Below, in pieces: positions 34,874 to 46,200 of a stretch of DNA of 64,000 bases. The notes beneath the pieces were generated by a model. It searched no databases and was not told the origin of the DNA. It was given only the letters and a program-made list of their open reading frames with translations. Source of the DNA: VXPQ01 sp965223485 (GTDB lineage Bacteria; Bacteroidota; Rhodothermia; Rhodothermales; VXPQ01); assembly GCA_965223485.1 (NCBI GenBank), contig OZ244993.1, positions 124,001 through 188,000 on the forward strand. Direction: 5' to 3'. The position numbers and the translations under genes were made by a program. The first letter of the stretch is position 1, and every line of letters starts with the position of its first letter.

Positions 34874-35455
34874 TTACGTTCGGGCTCTATTAATAACAAT
34901 CGCGCGCGAACACGCCCCGCACGAGACCTTGATTTGCACCAGAACACCGGCAACCCGGTTTTCGGCGCCACAATGAGGACACGACACCAGGCGCGGCTGC
35001 AGAGGTTGTTGCAAGTAGCCTGCGCGCGGCGTTTTCCCAAGTGGAACAGGGAACATCCCCGCCACCCTGTCCAATGCTTTAACCACTACAGGCAGAGGCG
35101 CCTGGAAAAATTCTTTACGCGGGTTGATGCGAAATTTTTTTAGCGCATCATGAACTTGTGCTTCGGCAACGTTCCTGTTGGACACATGGACAAAATACAC
35201 AGTCTCAAATGCTCTATACACCGACGTTGAAGCGCTTAACTCCTCTACGCGATTGAAAGGGGGACGAGAAGATTCCCCCACCTTGAACACAGGATCGACA
35301 AACGATGCGTTGCGAGCAACGTAAATCCATCCGAGTTTTTTGTATTCCCTTCTTCTCTTGTCGAATCTGTCTATTGCATAAAAGCTTGCGAAGATGGGGT
35401 CCCGCAATATATCCGTATAGGAATTCCCGGAACCCCTTCTGGAGTGGCGCCGCAT
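34874..35455 (-). CDS. GIY-YIG nuclease-like protein (T5orf172/MUG113 type) with C-terminal zinc ribbon
   Basis: From ATG 35455 the protein has 193 residues. LGWIYVARN...VFKVGESSRPPFNRVEEL is the GIY-YIG-like beginning, AFETVYFVHVSNRNVAEAQV and the conserved Glu and His residues follow, and RKEFFQAPLPVVVKAL ends the domain as in T5orf172 and MUG113 proteins. A C-terminal C-x2-C...C-x2-C zinc ribbon (CPHCG, CGAC) is added. It could cut or bind DNA, but its role is unknown. It lies 13 bases after the MotA-like gene and probably shares its transcript. The longer frame to 35518 overlaps that gene. Confidence 0.72.
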   Translation of the reverse strand: MRRHSRRGSGNSYTDILRDPIFASFYAIDRFDKRRREYKKLGWIYVARNASFVDPVFKVGESSRPPFNRVEELSASTSVYRAFETVYFVHVSNRNVAEAQVHDALKKFRINPRKEFFQAPLPVVVKALDRVAGMFPVPLGKTPRAGYLQQPLQPRLVSCPHCGAENRVAGVLVQIKVSCGACSRAIVINRART

Positions 35456-35468
35456 TGGATCGGGATTT

Positions 35469-36173
35469 TTACAGCCCGTGGGACCTGGACGCTTCTTCCC
35501 TTGCCAGTCCATAGGCAATGGCTACGACCCATTTCTGGAGTTCCTTGTACCGTTTGCGGACCCATGCCTGCAGGATAATGTTGAGCGGCCACAAGATCAG
35601 CCGCACAACGAGAGCCAGCATGGTCGAGACCACCGCGATACCGAGTCCTACGAGGTCCGAGGCGGCATGCCGGTTACCGCTCATAAAGAGCACGAAGATA
35701 CCCAGCAGTGTTCCGAGAAGGCCCAGGCTGAGTGCAATATAGACCGCCGCCGTGATGTACTTGTCGATCTCCTTGTAGTTGTCGTGATCGAAACCGATGT
35801 AGCGTGTTGTGTAGTCGAGCATGCTTTGCGGCGTACCGCCTCGGCCCTGCTCCTCAAGCAGCCGCTCGCCTGCAAGGCGGTAGGGGTTGCTCGGACGCAC
35901 CGCAAAGAGCGCTGACTGAAAATCCTGCATGCCCAGACCTGAAGGATCGATCTTCAATAGCTCCTGGCTGCCTCGCCACTGGCGGAAGTAGCGAACGTAA
36001 GCCGAGCAAAGGAAGAAAATGCCCAGGAAAAAGACGATGCCGAGCGGGACCTCGAAGCCCTGGGCGTAGCCGATCATGTCCCACATCGAGGTAGGGAGAA
36101 AACTGCCCCCTACCTCCTGCACGGGTAGGGCAAGCGTGGTGTCAGCGGCCTGGGGCGAAACGGATTGTATCAT
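35469..36173 (-). CDS. MotA/TolQ/ExbB-like inner-membrane protein
   Basis: From ATG 36173 the protein has 234 residues. It has a short periplasmic N-terminus, a membrane span (VPLGIVFFLGIFFLCSAY), a cytoplasmic loop of about 85 residues, and two further spans: AALSLGLLGTLLGIFVLF-type core and GLGIAVVSTMLALVVRLIL. This matches the proton-channel subunits MotA, TolQ and ExbB, which power outer-membrane or flagellar machines. No MotB/TolR/ExbD partner gene is next to it. It lies 85 bases after the usher-like gene and may energise that system; this is inference. Confidence 0.72.
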   Translation of the reverse strand: MIQSVSPQAADTTLALPVQEVGGSFLPTSMWDMIGYAQGFEVPLGIVFFLGIFFLCSAYVRYFRQWRGSQELLKIDPSGLGMQDFQSALFAVRPSNPYRLAGERLLEEQGRGGTPQSMLDYTTRYIGFDHDNYKEIDKYITAAVYIALSLGLLGTLLGIFVLFMSGNRHAASDLVGLGIAVVSTMLALVVRLILWPLNIILQAWVRKRYKELQKWVVAIAYGLAREEASRSHGL

Positions 36174-36258
36174 TGTGTTGGGGAAAGATGAAATTGAAAA
36201 AACATTGTGAGTGCCAAAAGAGAGCAAACGGTAGAAACTACGTACTGCGGCGTGCATC

Positions 36259-38781
36259 TCAAAAAGGTTCGACGAGGACTTCCTGGACCGGTCCGCCTTG
36301 CACTTCGAGGTCCCGGGTAAAGTCTTGAAGATCTGCCTGGCCAAGCAGGTCCTCAAGCTCTATGCGGTAGGAGCCGGGGGGCAAAAGGGCCGTGAAGGAG
36401 GCGTTCTGGGACACTTCGGACCGCACAACCTCCTGTGTCCCCTGGAAGAAGACGACGCTGGCCTGCGTGGGAGAGCTCAGCGGCAAGTCCTCGATGACCC
36501 CCTGCACGATGGTGTTTCTGTGCACGGGGATATCGACGCGCTTGGTCGATCCGGGATCCGCCATGAAACTGAACGTCGTGCCTGTCGGGAGTTGCAAGGC
36601 GGGATCGGGAACGGAAGCCGGATCGATAATGACCTGATACGCCGTACTGGGCACCAGAAAGTCCGCGCGCACGGCGCTTGCGTCCACTTGTTGGACGCGG
36701 GCCTTGACGACCTTGATGTCGAGCCCTTCCACCAAAGATTCTCCCGGGTCTCTGCGGCCATCCCTGTCCGTATCGTAGAACCCTTGCAGGAGTGCGCTGC
36801 TCCGAATGTGCGATTGCCGGCTAAAGCGCATGGGGCGACCCACTTCCATCGATCCGTAGAAACTTTGCCGGTGGTACAGGGCGCCGGATTCCACCGACGA
36901 ATAGTTGTTTACGCTGACCCAGGGGGCATCCCAGCGCAGTGTGACGGAGACCTCCATATTGTCGTACGCGAGGTCGTAGCCGGTACGCAAGCCGAGAGAC
37001 ACCTTTCCGTAGTATCCGTAGAGCGTCGCCCCTGCAAAATCCATGGTCTCCTGGAGTCCTCCGTCAGCCTGCAGGCCGAAACGTCCGCGAAGACCCTTGA
37101 CAATGGCGGATCGGGTTACCGTCGTCTTCCAGTGCATGCGAAAGGACTCCAACCCCAACCCCGACTCCGAAGAAAGAACGCCTTGCCTGCGGTTAAGGCC
37201 GACCGTAACGAGGGCGCTCGTACGGCGAGGCAAGGTTATTGTTGTAGAGCTGCTCACATTCATGTTGTCACCGCCATTGAAGGTTCTGGCCTGGGCGGCA
37301 TTGAGAAACAGGCTCATACGCCTGACGCTGAAGCCGAGCTGTGCCTGAAGCCGCCTCTTGTAGAACGAAAGCCGTGGGTCTTCAGAAAACTCCGCCTCCG
37401 CCTGCAACCGCAGTTTTTTGAGAGACATGCGCATGGAGGCCCGTCCCGCTTGCATCGGCAGCGCCAGCTCGGCGCCCGTGGTCAGAAAACCCCACAGGTT
37501 TTGAGTTAGTCCAACCGCAGCGGTCATAAGCGAGTCTACGTGTATGAATGTAGCCTCCGCGGAGAGGCTCTGACTAATTCCGTACTGGGCTTGCCCGAAC
37601 CCGAAGAGGGTGTCGTCAAATCCGTCGCGCCCCACTCGGGCATCGTACCAAAAAGCCCCCGGAGGAAGAAGGTCCTCCCCGATGAACAGGTGGCGCGTCA
37701 CGGTAGTGGGTGGCCCGCCGCCGGGAGGAGCGATCTCGAGCAGGGCCTGCGAGGAACCGTAATAGGCAGGGATGCGCAGCGCGTAGCGTCCCTGCGCATC
37801 CGCCCGCACACGGTCGGCAAGCACGCCCCCTACCGAAGCGGCAATGATCGCATCCGGCTCAGCGATTCCTCGCACCACCGCTTCCCGTTGGACATACCGC
37901 GTCGAAAGAGGCATGTTGCTCAAGCGCACGCCGTCATAGGTCGTACGCAATGGCCACTCGTACATACTCATGCGCCCTATCTCGACGCGCTTGAGCAAGG
38001 GAGAATCCGGAAAATCAAGCAGGTAGTTCAACGAACGAAACCGCGTCGTCGTATGCCCTTGCGTCATCGCAAGAGACCCTTCGGCGGCAAGACGGCCACC
38101 CAAGGCATTCGCATGCACCTGAAAACCCCCATTATAGTTGGGCGAGCCCGCTTGCCGATCACTGCGCGTCAGGCGGTAGTTGACATGCGTGTTACCAAGA
38201 ATGCGGCGTGAACGACCGTAGAGCAAGGGCCCGTGAGCGAGGCCGTCTGAGACCGCCTGACGGCTCCCCACCGACGCTACGGCAGCCGTCGAAAGCCTGA
38301 TGTGCAGCGTCGCAGAGTCGAACCGCATGGCGGCCGTGGTGAACATCTTCTGCGCCCCTTCCAATGCGAGGTAGTAGCGCCCTTCACTCGCAAAAAAGTC
38401 TCCGGAAACAAGATCCACAGGTTCCGAGAGATCCTGCGACACCCGTCCTGTCGAAAAATCGACCGTGAATATACGTCCAGAGCCTCTGGCTTCAACCACC
38501 GAATCCTGCGCGGCCACATCAAAGCCGAGCCTGTCGAAGAAGTCTGCGATATCAATGTAGTACCTGCCCGCCTCGGAGTCCCACCAGGCCAGCACAGGTA
38601 TCGAAGAAAACAGGGCGCCCGGCGCGCTTACCGTCCAAGGCGTCTCCTGCAAAAAGCGAAGGGGCCTTGCCGGGTCCGGCACCTGCTGCGCCTGGACCGA
38701 TGCCGAGGGGACAAAAATGGCGCCTAGCAGCGTCGAGAGGCAGAGCACCCGGAGAAGCCAACTGTTTCTTACATAAAACAT
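36259..38781 (-). CDS. Usher-like outer-membrane beta-barrel protein
   Basis: 840 residues with a signal peptide (LLRVLCLSTLLGAIFVPSAS...QAQ). After an N-terminal domain of about 170 residues, the region with YVQREAVVRGIAEPDAIIAA, ALRIPAYYGSS and DLLPPGAFWYDARVGRDGF resembles the plug and inter-strand loops of fimbrial ushers, and many amphipathic strands follow. Near residue 675 a DTDRDGRRDPGE element looks like a calcium loop of Sdr-type repeats. Two C-terminal beta-sandwich domains end the protein. In chaperone-usher systems such a pore secretes pilus subunits. It starts 11 bases after giant gene A, which fits this role. It is much diverged from FimD, so I call it usher-like only. Confidence 0.6.
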   Translation of the reverse strand: MFYVRNSWLLRVLCLSTLLGAIFVPSASVQAQQVPDPARPLRFLQETPWTVSAPGALFSSIPVLAWWDSEAGRYYIDIADFFDRLGFDVAAQDSVVEARGSGRIFTVDFSTGRVSQDLSEPVDLVSGDFFASEGRYYLALEGAQKMFTTAAMRFDSATLHIRLSTAAVASVGSRQAVSDGLAHGPLLYGRSRRILGNTHVNYRLTRSDRQAGSPNYNGGFQVHANALGGRLAAEGSLAMTQGHTTTRFRSLNYLLDFPDSPLLKRVEIGRMSMYEWPLRTTYDGVRLSNMPLSTRYVQREAVVRGIAEPDAIIAASVGGVLADRVRADAQGRYALRIPAYYGSSQALLEIAPPGGGPPTTVTRHLFIGEDLLPPGAFWYDARVGRDGFDDTLFGFGQAQYGISQSLSAEATFIHVDSLMTAAVGLTQNLWGFLTTGAELALPMQAGRASMRMSLKKLRLQAEAEFSEDPRLSFYKRRLQAQLGFSVRRMSLFLNAAQARTFNGGDNMNVSSSTTITLPRRTSALVTVGLNRRQGVLSSESGLGLESFRMHWKTTVTRSAIVKGLRGRFGLQADGGLQETMDFAGATLYGYYGKVSLGLRTGYDLAYDNMEVSVTLRWDAPWVSVNNYSSVESGALYHRQSFYGSMEVGRPMRFSRQSHIRSSALLQGFYDTDRDGRRDPGESLVEGLDIKVVKARVQQVDASAVRADFLVPSTAYQVIIDPASVPDPALQLPTGTTFSFMADPGSTKRVDIPVHRNTIVQGVIEDLPLSSPTQASVVFFQGTQEVVRSEVSQNASFTALLPPGSYRIELEDLLGQADLQDFTRDLEVQGGPVQEVLVEPF

Positions 38782-38792
38782 AGATCACTACC

Positions 38793-40250
38793 TCAGGGTC
38801 TCTGAACAAGCGTTTCCGGAATCCTTGTGCGGTCTTTATCCTCGGCGGCGCCTATGTTCCTGTGCGGCGCATCCCACTCAACGGACACCGGCTCAGGCAC
38901 ACGGCCCGAGCCCCGGGGCATAAAACGCAAAAATACGGTCCCTTCCTCAGGCATACGGTCCAATGGGATACGCACGCGGCTGCGCGTGTACACCAGCGTC
39001 TCCCGACGACCCAGCTCCCTGCCGTCACCATCATACGCTAACACCTCACCCGCGAACGGATGATCCCGCGTCTCTAACAAAAACGTCGCTGACAAGGAAC
39101 CCACATACGATATCGACAACAGCGCAGCGCGTAGCTGCGATGCGCCTTCTCCAGGTACATATACCCCCGGAACGCGCATCGTCACACGGGCCGTCCTGTC
39201 GCCCGCAACCTCCTCGGGCATACGGTCCGTACGGACGTACTGACGCGGCTCGGACATCACATCGAAAAACGCAGCGTACCCCTTCTCTGCCATAGCCGCA
39301 AGCGCTCCTTCCTGCATACCATACCGGACAAGGCCCTTCTCTCCAGGCATCAGAACCAACACGCCCGGATGGATGTCCACCACCTGGGACAAATCGCCCA
39401 GATGCGATCCCGATGCATCCTCAACCACCACCTCGCGGCCATTCTCCGTCGCCTCCGTATACCCGAAACGCGCCGACACCGATACCTCCAATGGCACCAG
39501 CGACGGGTTCGACAGCTCGAACACGCCGTTGGGCTTCTCCTCGGTCAAAAACGCAACATCGGGATAGATGCTCAGGTTCTGCTCCTCCGTCAAGCCGGCG
39601 GGAACCTCCCGCGACGTGCCGAAACGCACTCCGCCGGGGCCTATCGTGATCACGCGCTGCGCGGGAACGACCGTCACGTCCACCTCCACCGAATGCGTCT
39701 CCTCGCTCTCGCCCGAACGAAGAACGATGTCCATACTCCCCGCATACCGGCCCGAAGGCGCGTCCGTAAGATCCAACTCGCCTCCGAAGCGAAGAAGGCG
39801 GCAGGCGCCCTCCGTAAGCGTCGCCTCCGTATACAGCCCGCCTATCGCCTGAGAAGATAACTGCTCGCACGACTCCGCAAATGACCAGCTGGGCGCAAGA
39901 ACGATCGAGGCGGCCTCGATGCCCCCCTTGCGCCTTAGCACGACCGGAGAAGCCAGTTCTATGGACAGGTCCATCTCCCCGTTCTCGCGGATATCTCCAC
40001 TGCCGCCCGGAGAAAGCGTCATACGGCCCGCATGGTACGGACCCGATACGCGCGTCGATATGCCATCGGTCAGCGGATCAAGCGACACCTGTGTCTGTGA
40101 CGACTGCACCCCGAAACGAAGCGGCGATGCGCTTACCGTCACGCCAAGCGCCGACGGCTCGGAAGGCTCCCGTGCCGATGAAGACGCCACGAGAGAAGGA
40201 GAATCCACGGGAGGAGAAACAGGTTCGGGGTCAGGCGTCTTTATCCGGTC
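38793..40250 (-). other. Coding tail of giant gene A: DUF4402-like and PapD-like domains
   Basis: This segment codes the last ~480 residues of giant protein A, including a Pro/Ser linker (PEPVSPPVDSPSLVASS). The tail is shared with giant genes B and C at 48287-49750 and 58915-60362. The repeats stop at 40250, so the tail is a separate module. Confidence 0.6.
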
Positions 40251-43200
40251 GAGCACCGTTACGGTAATGTCTGCCGTGGCGTCTTCCGCGTTGTCGGCGC
40301 TCGCCGTAAGCAGGTATTCGTAGGTCTCGTCCTCGTCCACTTCGTCCGGCACGGCGAACGTCGGAGCAGGGCCGTCTGTGCCACTGATTAGTAGATCCGT
40401 GTTTGCCGTGCTGCCCCGAGCCGTCCACGCGTACGTATACTGCGGGTCATCGCCCGGAGCCCCGGATGCCGAGCAGTCGAACGCGATGTCTGCCGAGCCT
40501 TCGTATACCGAACCGGGGTCCGCGCACACAACCGCAAGCGCGCCCTTGTTCAGAACCGTCACCGTTACCTCGACCGACGCGTCTTCTGCGTTGTCGGCGC
40601 TCGCCGTAAGCAGGTACTCGTAGGTCTCGTCCTCGTCTACCTCATCCGGTACATGGAACGTCGGGGAAGAGATGTCCACATTGCTCAAGAGCGCCGTGTC
40701 CGGCGTATCGCCCCGAGCCGTCCACGCGTACGTATACTGCGGGTCATCGCCCGGAGCCCCGGATGCCGAGCAGTCGAACGCGATGTCTGCCGAGCCTTCG
40801 TATACAGAACCGGGATCCGCGCACACAACCGCAAGCGCGCCCTTGTTCAGAACCGTCACCGTTACCTCGACCGACGCGTCTTCTGCGTTCTCCGCAGAGA
40901 CGGTCAGCAGATACTCGTACCTCGTGGTCTCGTCCACTTCGTCCGGCACGGCGAACGTCGGAGTAGGGCCGTCTGTGCCACTGATTAGTAGATCCGTGTT
41001 TGCCGTGCTGCCCCGAGCCGTCCACGCGTACGTATACTGCGGGTCATCGCCCGGAGCCCCGGACGCCGAGCAGTCGAACGCGATGTCTGCCGATCCCTCG
41101 TATACCGAACCGGGGTCCGCGCACGCCACGCTCAAAGCACCCTTGTTCAGGACATTCACCCTAACGAGCGCCACCGCATCTTCCGCATTGTCGGCGCTTA
41201 CCGTCAGCGTGTATTCGTACGTTTCGTCCCCGCCCACCTCCTCCGGCACGTCGAATGTCGGGGCGGGGCCATCCGCACCGGCAATAAGCAGGTCCGTGTT
41301 CGCCGTACTGTTCCTGGCCGTCCACTCATATTCGTAGGCGGAACCCCCAGGAGCGCCGGATGCCGAGCAGTCGAACGTGATATCTTCCGATCCTTCGTAC
41401 ACCGAACCGGGATCCGCGCACGCCACCGCAAGCGCCCCCTTGTTCAGCACCGTCACTGAAACCTCTGCCGCAGCGTCCACCGAATTCGCCGCCGATACCG
41501 TCAGCGTGTATTCGTACGTCTCGTCCTCGTCCACCTCCTCCGGCACGTCGAATGTCGGGGCGGGACCGTCCGCACCGGCAATAAGCAGGTCCGTGTTCGC
41601 CGTACTGTTCCTGGCCGTCCACTCATATTCGTAGGCGGAACCCCCAGGCGCGCCCGACGCCGCGCAGTCCAGAACGAAATCCTCCGACCCCTCGTACACC
41701 GAACCCGGATCCGCGCACGCCACCGCAAGCGCCCCCTTGTTCAGCACCGTCACTGAAACCTCTGCCGCAGCGTCCACCGAATTCGCCGCCGATACCGTCA
41801 GCGTGTATTCGTACGTCTCGTCCTCGTCTACCTCCTCCGGTACGTAGAACATCGGGGAAGAGATGTCCACAGCACTGAGCAGGGCCGTATCCGGCGTATC
41901 GCCCCGAGCCGCCCAAGCGTACGTATACTGCGGGTCGTCGCCCGGAGCCCCCGATGCCTCACAGTCGAACGCGATGTCTGCCGATCCCTCGTATACCGAA
42001 CCGGGGTCCGCGCACGCCACGCTCAAAGCACCCTTGTTCAGCACCGTCACGGTCACCTCTGCCGTAGCGTCCTCCGCATTCGCCGCCGAGACGGTCAGCA
42101 GGTACTCGTAGGTCTCGTCTTCATCCACTTCCTCCGGCACCGCGAATGTCGGAGTGGCAATGTCCGCGGCGCTCAATCGGGACGTGCTCGGCGTCGCGCC
42201 TATGGCTGTCCACTCGTACGCATAATCGACGTTGTCCCCCGTATCCCCTGAAATCGAGCAGTCCAACGCGAAGTCCTCCGAGCCTTCGTACACCGGGGGA
42301 GGCGATGCGCAAACGAGCGCAATGGATCCGAGGTTAAGCACCTTCACCGTTACCTCCGCCGTTGCGGATTCCGCATTTTCCGCCGAGACGGTCAGCAGGT
42401 ACTCGTACGTTTCGTCCTCGTCCACTTCTTCCGGCACATCGAATGTCGGGGCGGGACCGTCCGCACCGGCGACAAGCAGGTCCGTGTTTGCCGTACTTCC
42501 CCGGGCTGTCCAAGCGTATTCGTCAGAGCCCGCCGGCGCGCCCGACGCCGCGCAGTCCAGAGCGAAATCCTCCGATCCCTCGTACACCGGAGAAGGCGTC
42601 GCGCATGCAACACCCAACGCCTTCTTGTTCAGCACCGTCACGGTAACGTCGGCGCTGGCGGACTCCGCATTCTCCGCCGAGACGGTCAGCAGGTACTCGT
42701 AGGTCTCGTCTTCATCCACTTCCTCCGGCACATGGAACGTCGGAGAAGCAATGTCCGCGGCGCTGAGCAGATCCGTATTTGCCGTAGAGCCTCGGGCCGT
42801 CCAGGCGTACTCGTAGGCAGAACCTGCCGGAGCGCCCGACGCCGCGCAATCCAGAGCGAAGTCCGCGGATCCCTCGTACACCGAACCCGGATCCGTGCAC
42901 GTAACCGTGATAACCGGCCTCTTCAACACGGTTACGGTAACATCTTCGGTAACATCAGCAACCCCGCTGGCCGACAGCGTCACTGTGTAATCGTAGTCCG
43001 TGTCTGCACTTACACTACCAGGCACGGCAAATGTCGGCGTGAGGCTACCCGTATTCGTCAACCGATCGGCGATGTCCGTACCGGTCCAACTGTAGGTCGG
43101 ATCCGTCGGCTCGGTCGTCACCGTACAGTCCAGCGTAATGTCCGCCGTCCCTTCGTAGACAGGGTCGGGGTCTATACAGGATATGCCAGGCGTCTCCGGG

Positions 43201-46200
43201 GGATACGTATCCGTGTCCCGCACCGTCACCTCAACGGTCGCCTCGTCCGGATGGTGGCCCTCCGAGGTAACCCTTACCGTGTACGTATACGTCGTATCTC
43301 TGTCTACATCCCCGGGAACATTGAACCTGGGCGCGCCCGTGTCGTAACCCGTCAGGTTGGCGGTCGGAGACCACTGCCACGCATACGTATGCTCGAACCA
43401 TGCACCGGACGCCTCGCAATCCAGATCGAAATCCGGATCGCCCTCGTCCACCTCATAGGAATTGTCTGAACAAGTAACGCTTAGCTCAGGCCTGTTCCGC
43501 ACAACAACCCACACTCCTATCCCCGTGATAGTGAGAGGATCGGCATTCTCAGCCGACACCCTTAGATGGTACGTGTAGTACATCTTGCGATCGGGATATG
43601 GACTCGCCGTCGGTGCGGTAAATACCGCAGTCGCCATGTCGGTGCGATCCAGCGCAGCAAGAGCAGCCTCTTTCGGTACATAGGCCGTGCGAACGGGAAT
43701 CCAATTGAACGCGTAATCCGAGCCTGCAGGAGCGCCCCGGAAGCCACCCGGGCAGGGATCGAACCGGTGGGTCCCGCCGGGAGATACTTCACCCTCATAA
43801 CCCAGGTTCGATCCGGGACACCAGATATTCAGCCTTTCCAGCACCGTCACGGTAACGTCTTCGCTGGCCTGCTCGACGCCGCCGACCGTCATCGTCACCG
43901 TGTAGTAATAGTCCTTATTCGCCGCGCCCGGCTCGTCAATATTGCCCGGTACGAAAAACGTCGGCTTCAGGATAGTCGTGCCGCTCAACTGACTCGTACC
44001 CGACGTACTGCCGCGAGCCGCCCACATGTACGTAGCGCCCGTCGGCTCGGTCGTCACCGTACAGTCCAGCGTAATGTCCGCCGTCCCTTCGTAGACAGGG
44101 TCGGGGTCTATACAGGATATGCCAGGCGTCTCCGGGGGATACGTATCCGTGTCCCGCACCGTCACCTCAACGGTCGCCTGCCCCGCATCGACATAGAACC
44201 CTGTAATCGTTGCCGTGTAAACGTAGGTCGTATCCCTGTCTACATCCTCCGGCGCGTCGAAAGTGGGCGTACCGGTATAATGATCCGTGAGCCGATCGGT
44301 CGGAGACCAGGACCAGAAATGCGGGGGGAGGAGACCTCCGTAGGAGCGGCAGTCGAAAGCGAAATCGTCGGCCCCTTCCGTGACGTCGTAGGCCGTCTCG
44401 GTGCAAGTGACCAAAATGTCGTACCGCTCCCTTACTGTTATTTCCACGAGGAATTCCCCCGTCTCGCCAACATCCGAAGTGGCCGTTACGATGTATTCGT
44501 GGCGGACATCTCCATCGATATCCGGAACATCGAAAACAGGGTTGGAAATGTCATCGTCACTCAGCAAAGCCAGATCCGTCATACCGGTTGAAGCCGTCCA
44601 CGACCAGACGTACGAGGCGTTCTCCGGCGCATCCGTAACCTCGCAAGCGAGATTCAGGTCCGGTATTCTTTCCCATATGGATATGAACATTCCTGTATCT
44701 GATGTATGAAATGCTATTATTATTCCTGATGAATTCAATGTCAGCCTGGCTGCCTGGCAAGCAACAGCCAGCGACGGAACGCCCGTATCCGTGTCGAGCA
44801 CCGTCACCGTAACCTCGGCGGTGCCGTCCTCCGCATTCTCCGCGCTCGCCGTTACCGTGTACGTCCAGGTCGTATTCCGGTCTACATCGTCCGGCGCATC
44901 GAACGTGGGCGTAGCCGTATTGTGACCCGTCAGATTGTCGGTCGGAGACCATGACCACGTATAGTCCGGATCGTCCCCCGGCGCGCCCGACGCAGAGCAA
45001 TCAAACTCAATATTGTCCGCGCCCTCATCAACATCATCAATATCCTCGCATGTGACCGCGATCGCAGGCTTGTTCAGCACGGTTACCGTAACGTCTTCGC
45101 TGGCCTGCTCGATCCCGGCGGCCGACAGCGTTACCGTGTAGTCGTAGTCCGTGTCTGCACTTACACTACCAGGCACGGCAAATGTCGGCGTGAGGCTGCC
45201 CGTATTCGTCAACCGATCGGCGATGTCCGTACCGGTCCAACTGTAGGTCGGATCCGTCGGCTCGTTCGTCGGCGTACAGTCCAGCGTAATATTGTCCGTG
45301 CCTTCGTACGCCTCCGCATCCGAACAGGTAATGGAGGGAGGTGTCGTCGTATCCGTGTCGAGCACCGTCACCGTAACCTCTGTAATGCCGTCGTGTGCAT
45401 GATGCCCCGCGCTCGCCGTCACCGTGTACGTATAGGTCGTATCCTGATCTACATCGTCAGGCACAGCAAACATGGGTGTAGCTGTGTCATGATCCGTCAG
45501 GTTGGCGGTCGGAAGCCATGACCACCTCCTATCCGTAAACCCAGTTGGCCCACCGGATTCATCACATACCAATTCAATGTCGGCATCGCCCTCGTCCACC
45601 TCGTAGGGGCTTTCACACGTGACCGTTATATCAGGCTTGTCAAACACCACCACCTGAAACCGCGACGAAGCGTCATCCGCGTTCTCTGCGCTCACTGTCA
45701 GCGTGTAGTAGTACGTCGTCGTCCTGTCCACCGCATCCGGTATGTCAAACGTCGGAATTTCTATGTTCGCCGCGCTAAGCAGGCGCGTATCCGGCGTACT
45801 GCCCCGAGCCGTCCATGCGTACGCGTAGTCGGAACCGGGAGGCGCACCTGTCCATCCAGGAAAACAAATGTGTATTGGAAAGCCGCTGCCACCTTCGGGC
45901 GTGGCGACTCTAGAATGTCTTGCGCCAGGACACCAGATATCCGGCTTCTCCAGCACCGTGACAGTCACAGCTTCGGTGATGTCATCGATACCGGGAGCCG
46001 ACAGTCTCACCGTGTATTCGTAGTCCTTATTCGCGCCACCCGGCTCATCAATATTGCCCGGTACGGAAAACGTCGGGTCGTGACCGTCCGTGCCGCTCAA
46101 CCGATCGACATCCGTACCCGTCCAGGCGTACGTAGCACCCGTCGGCTCGTTCGCCACCGAACAGTCCAGCGTAATATCGGCTGCGCCCTCGTAGACTTCG

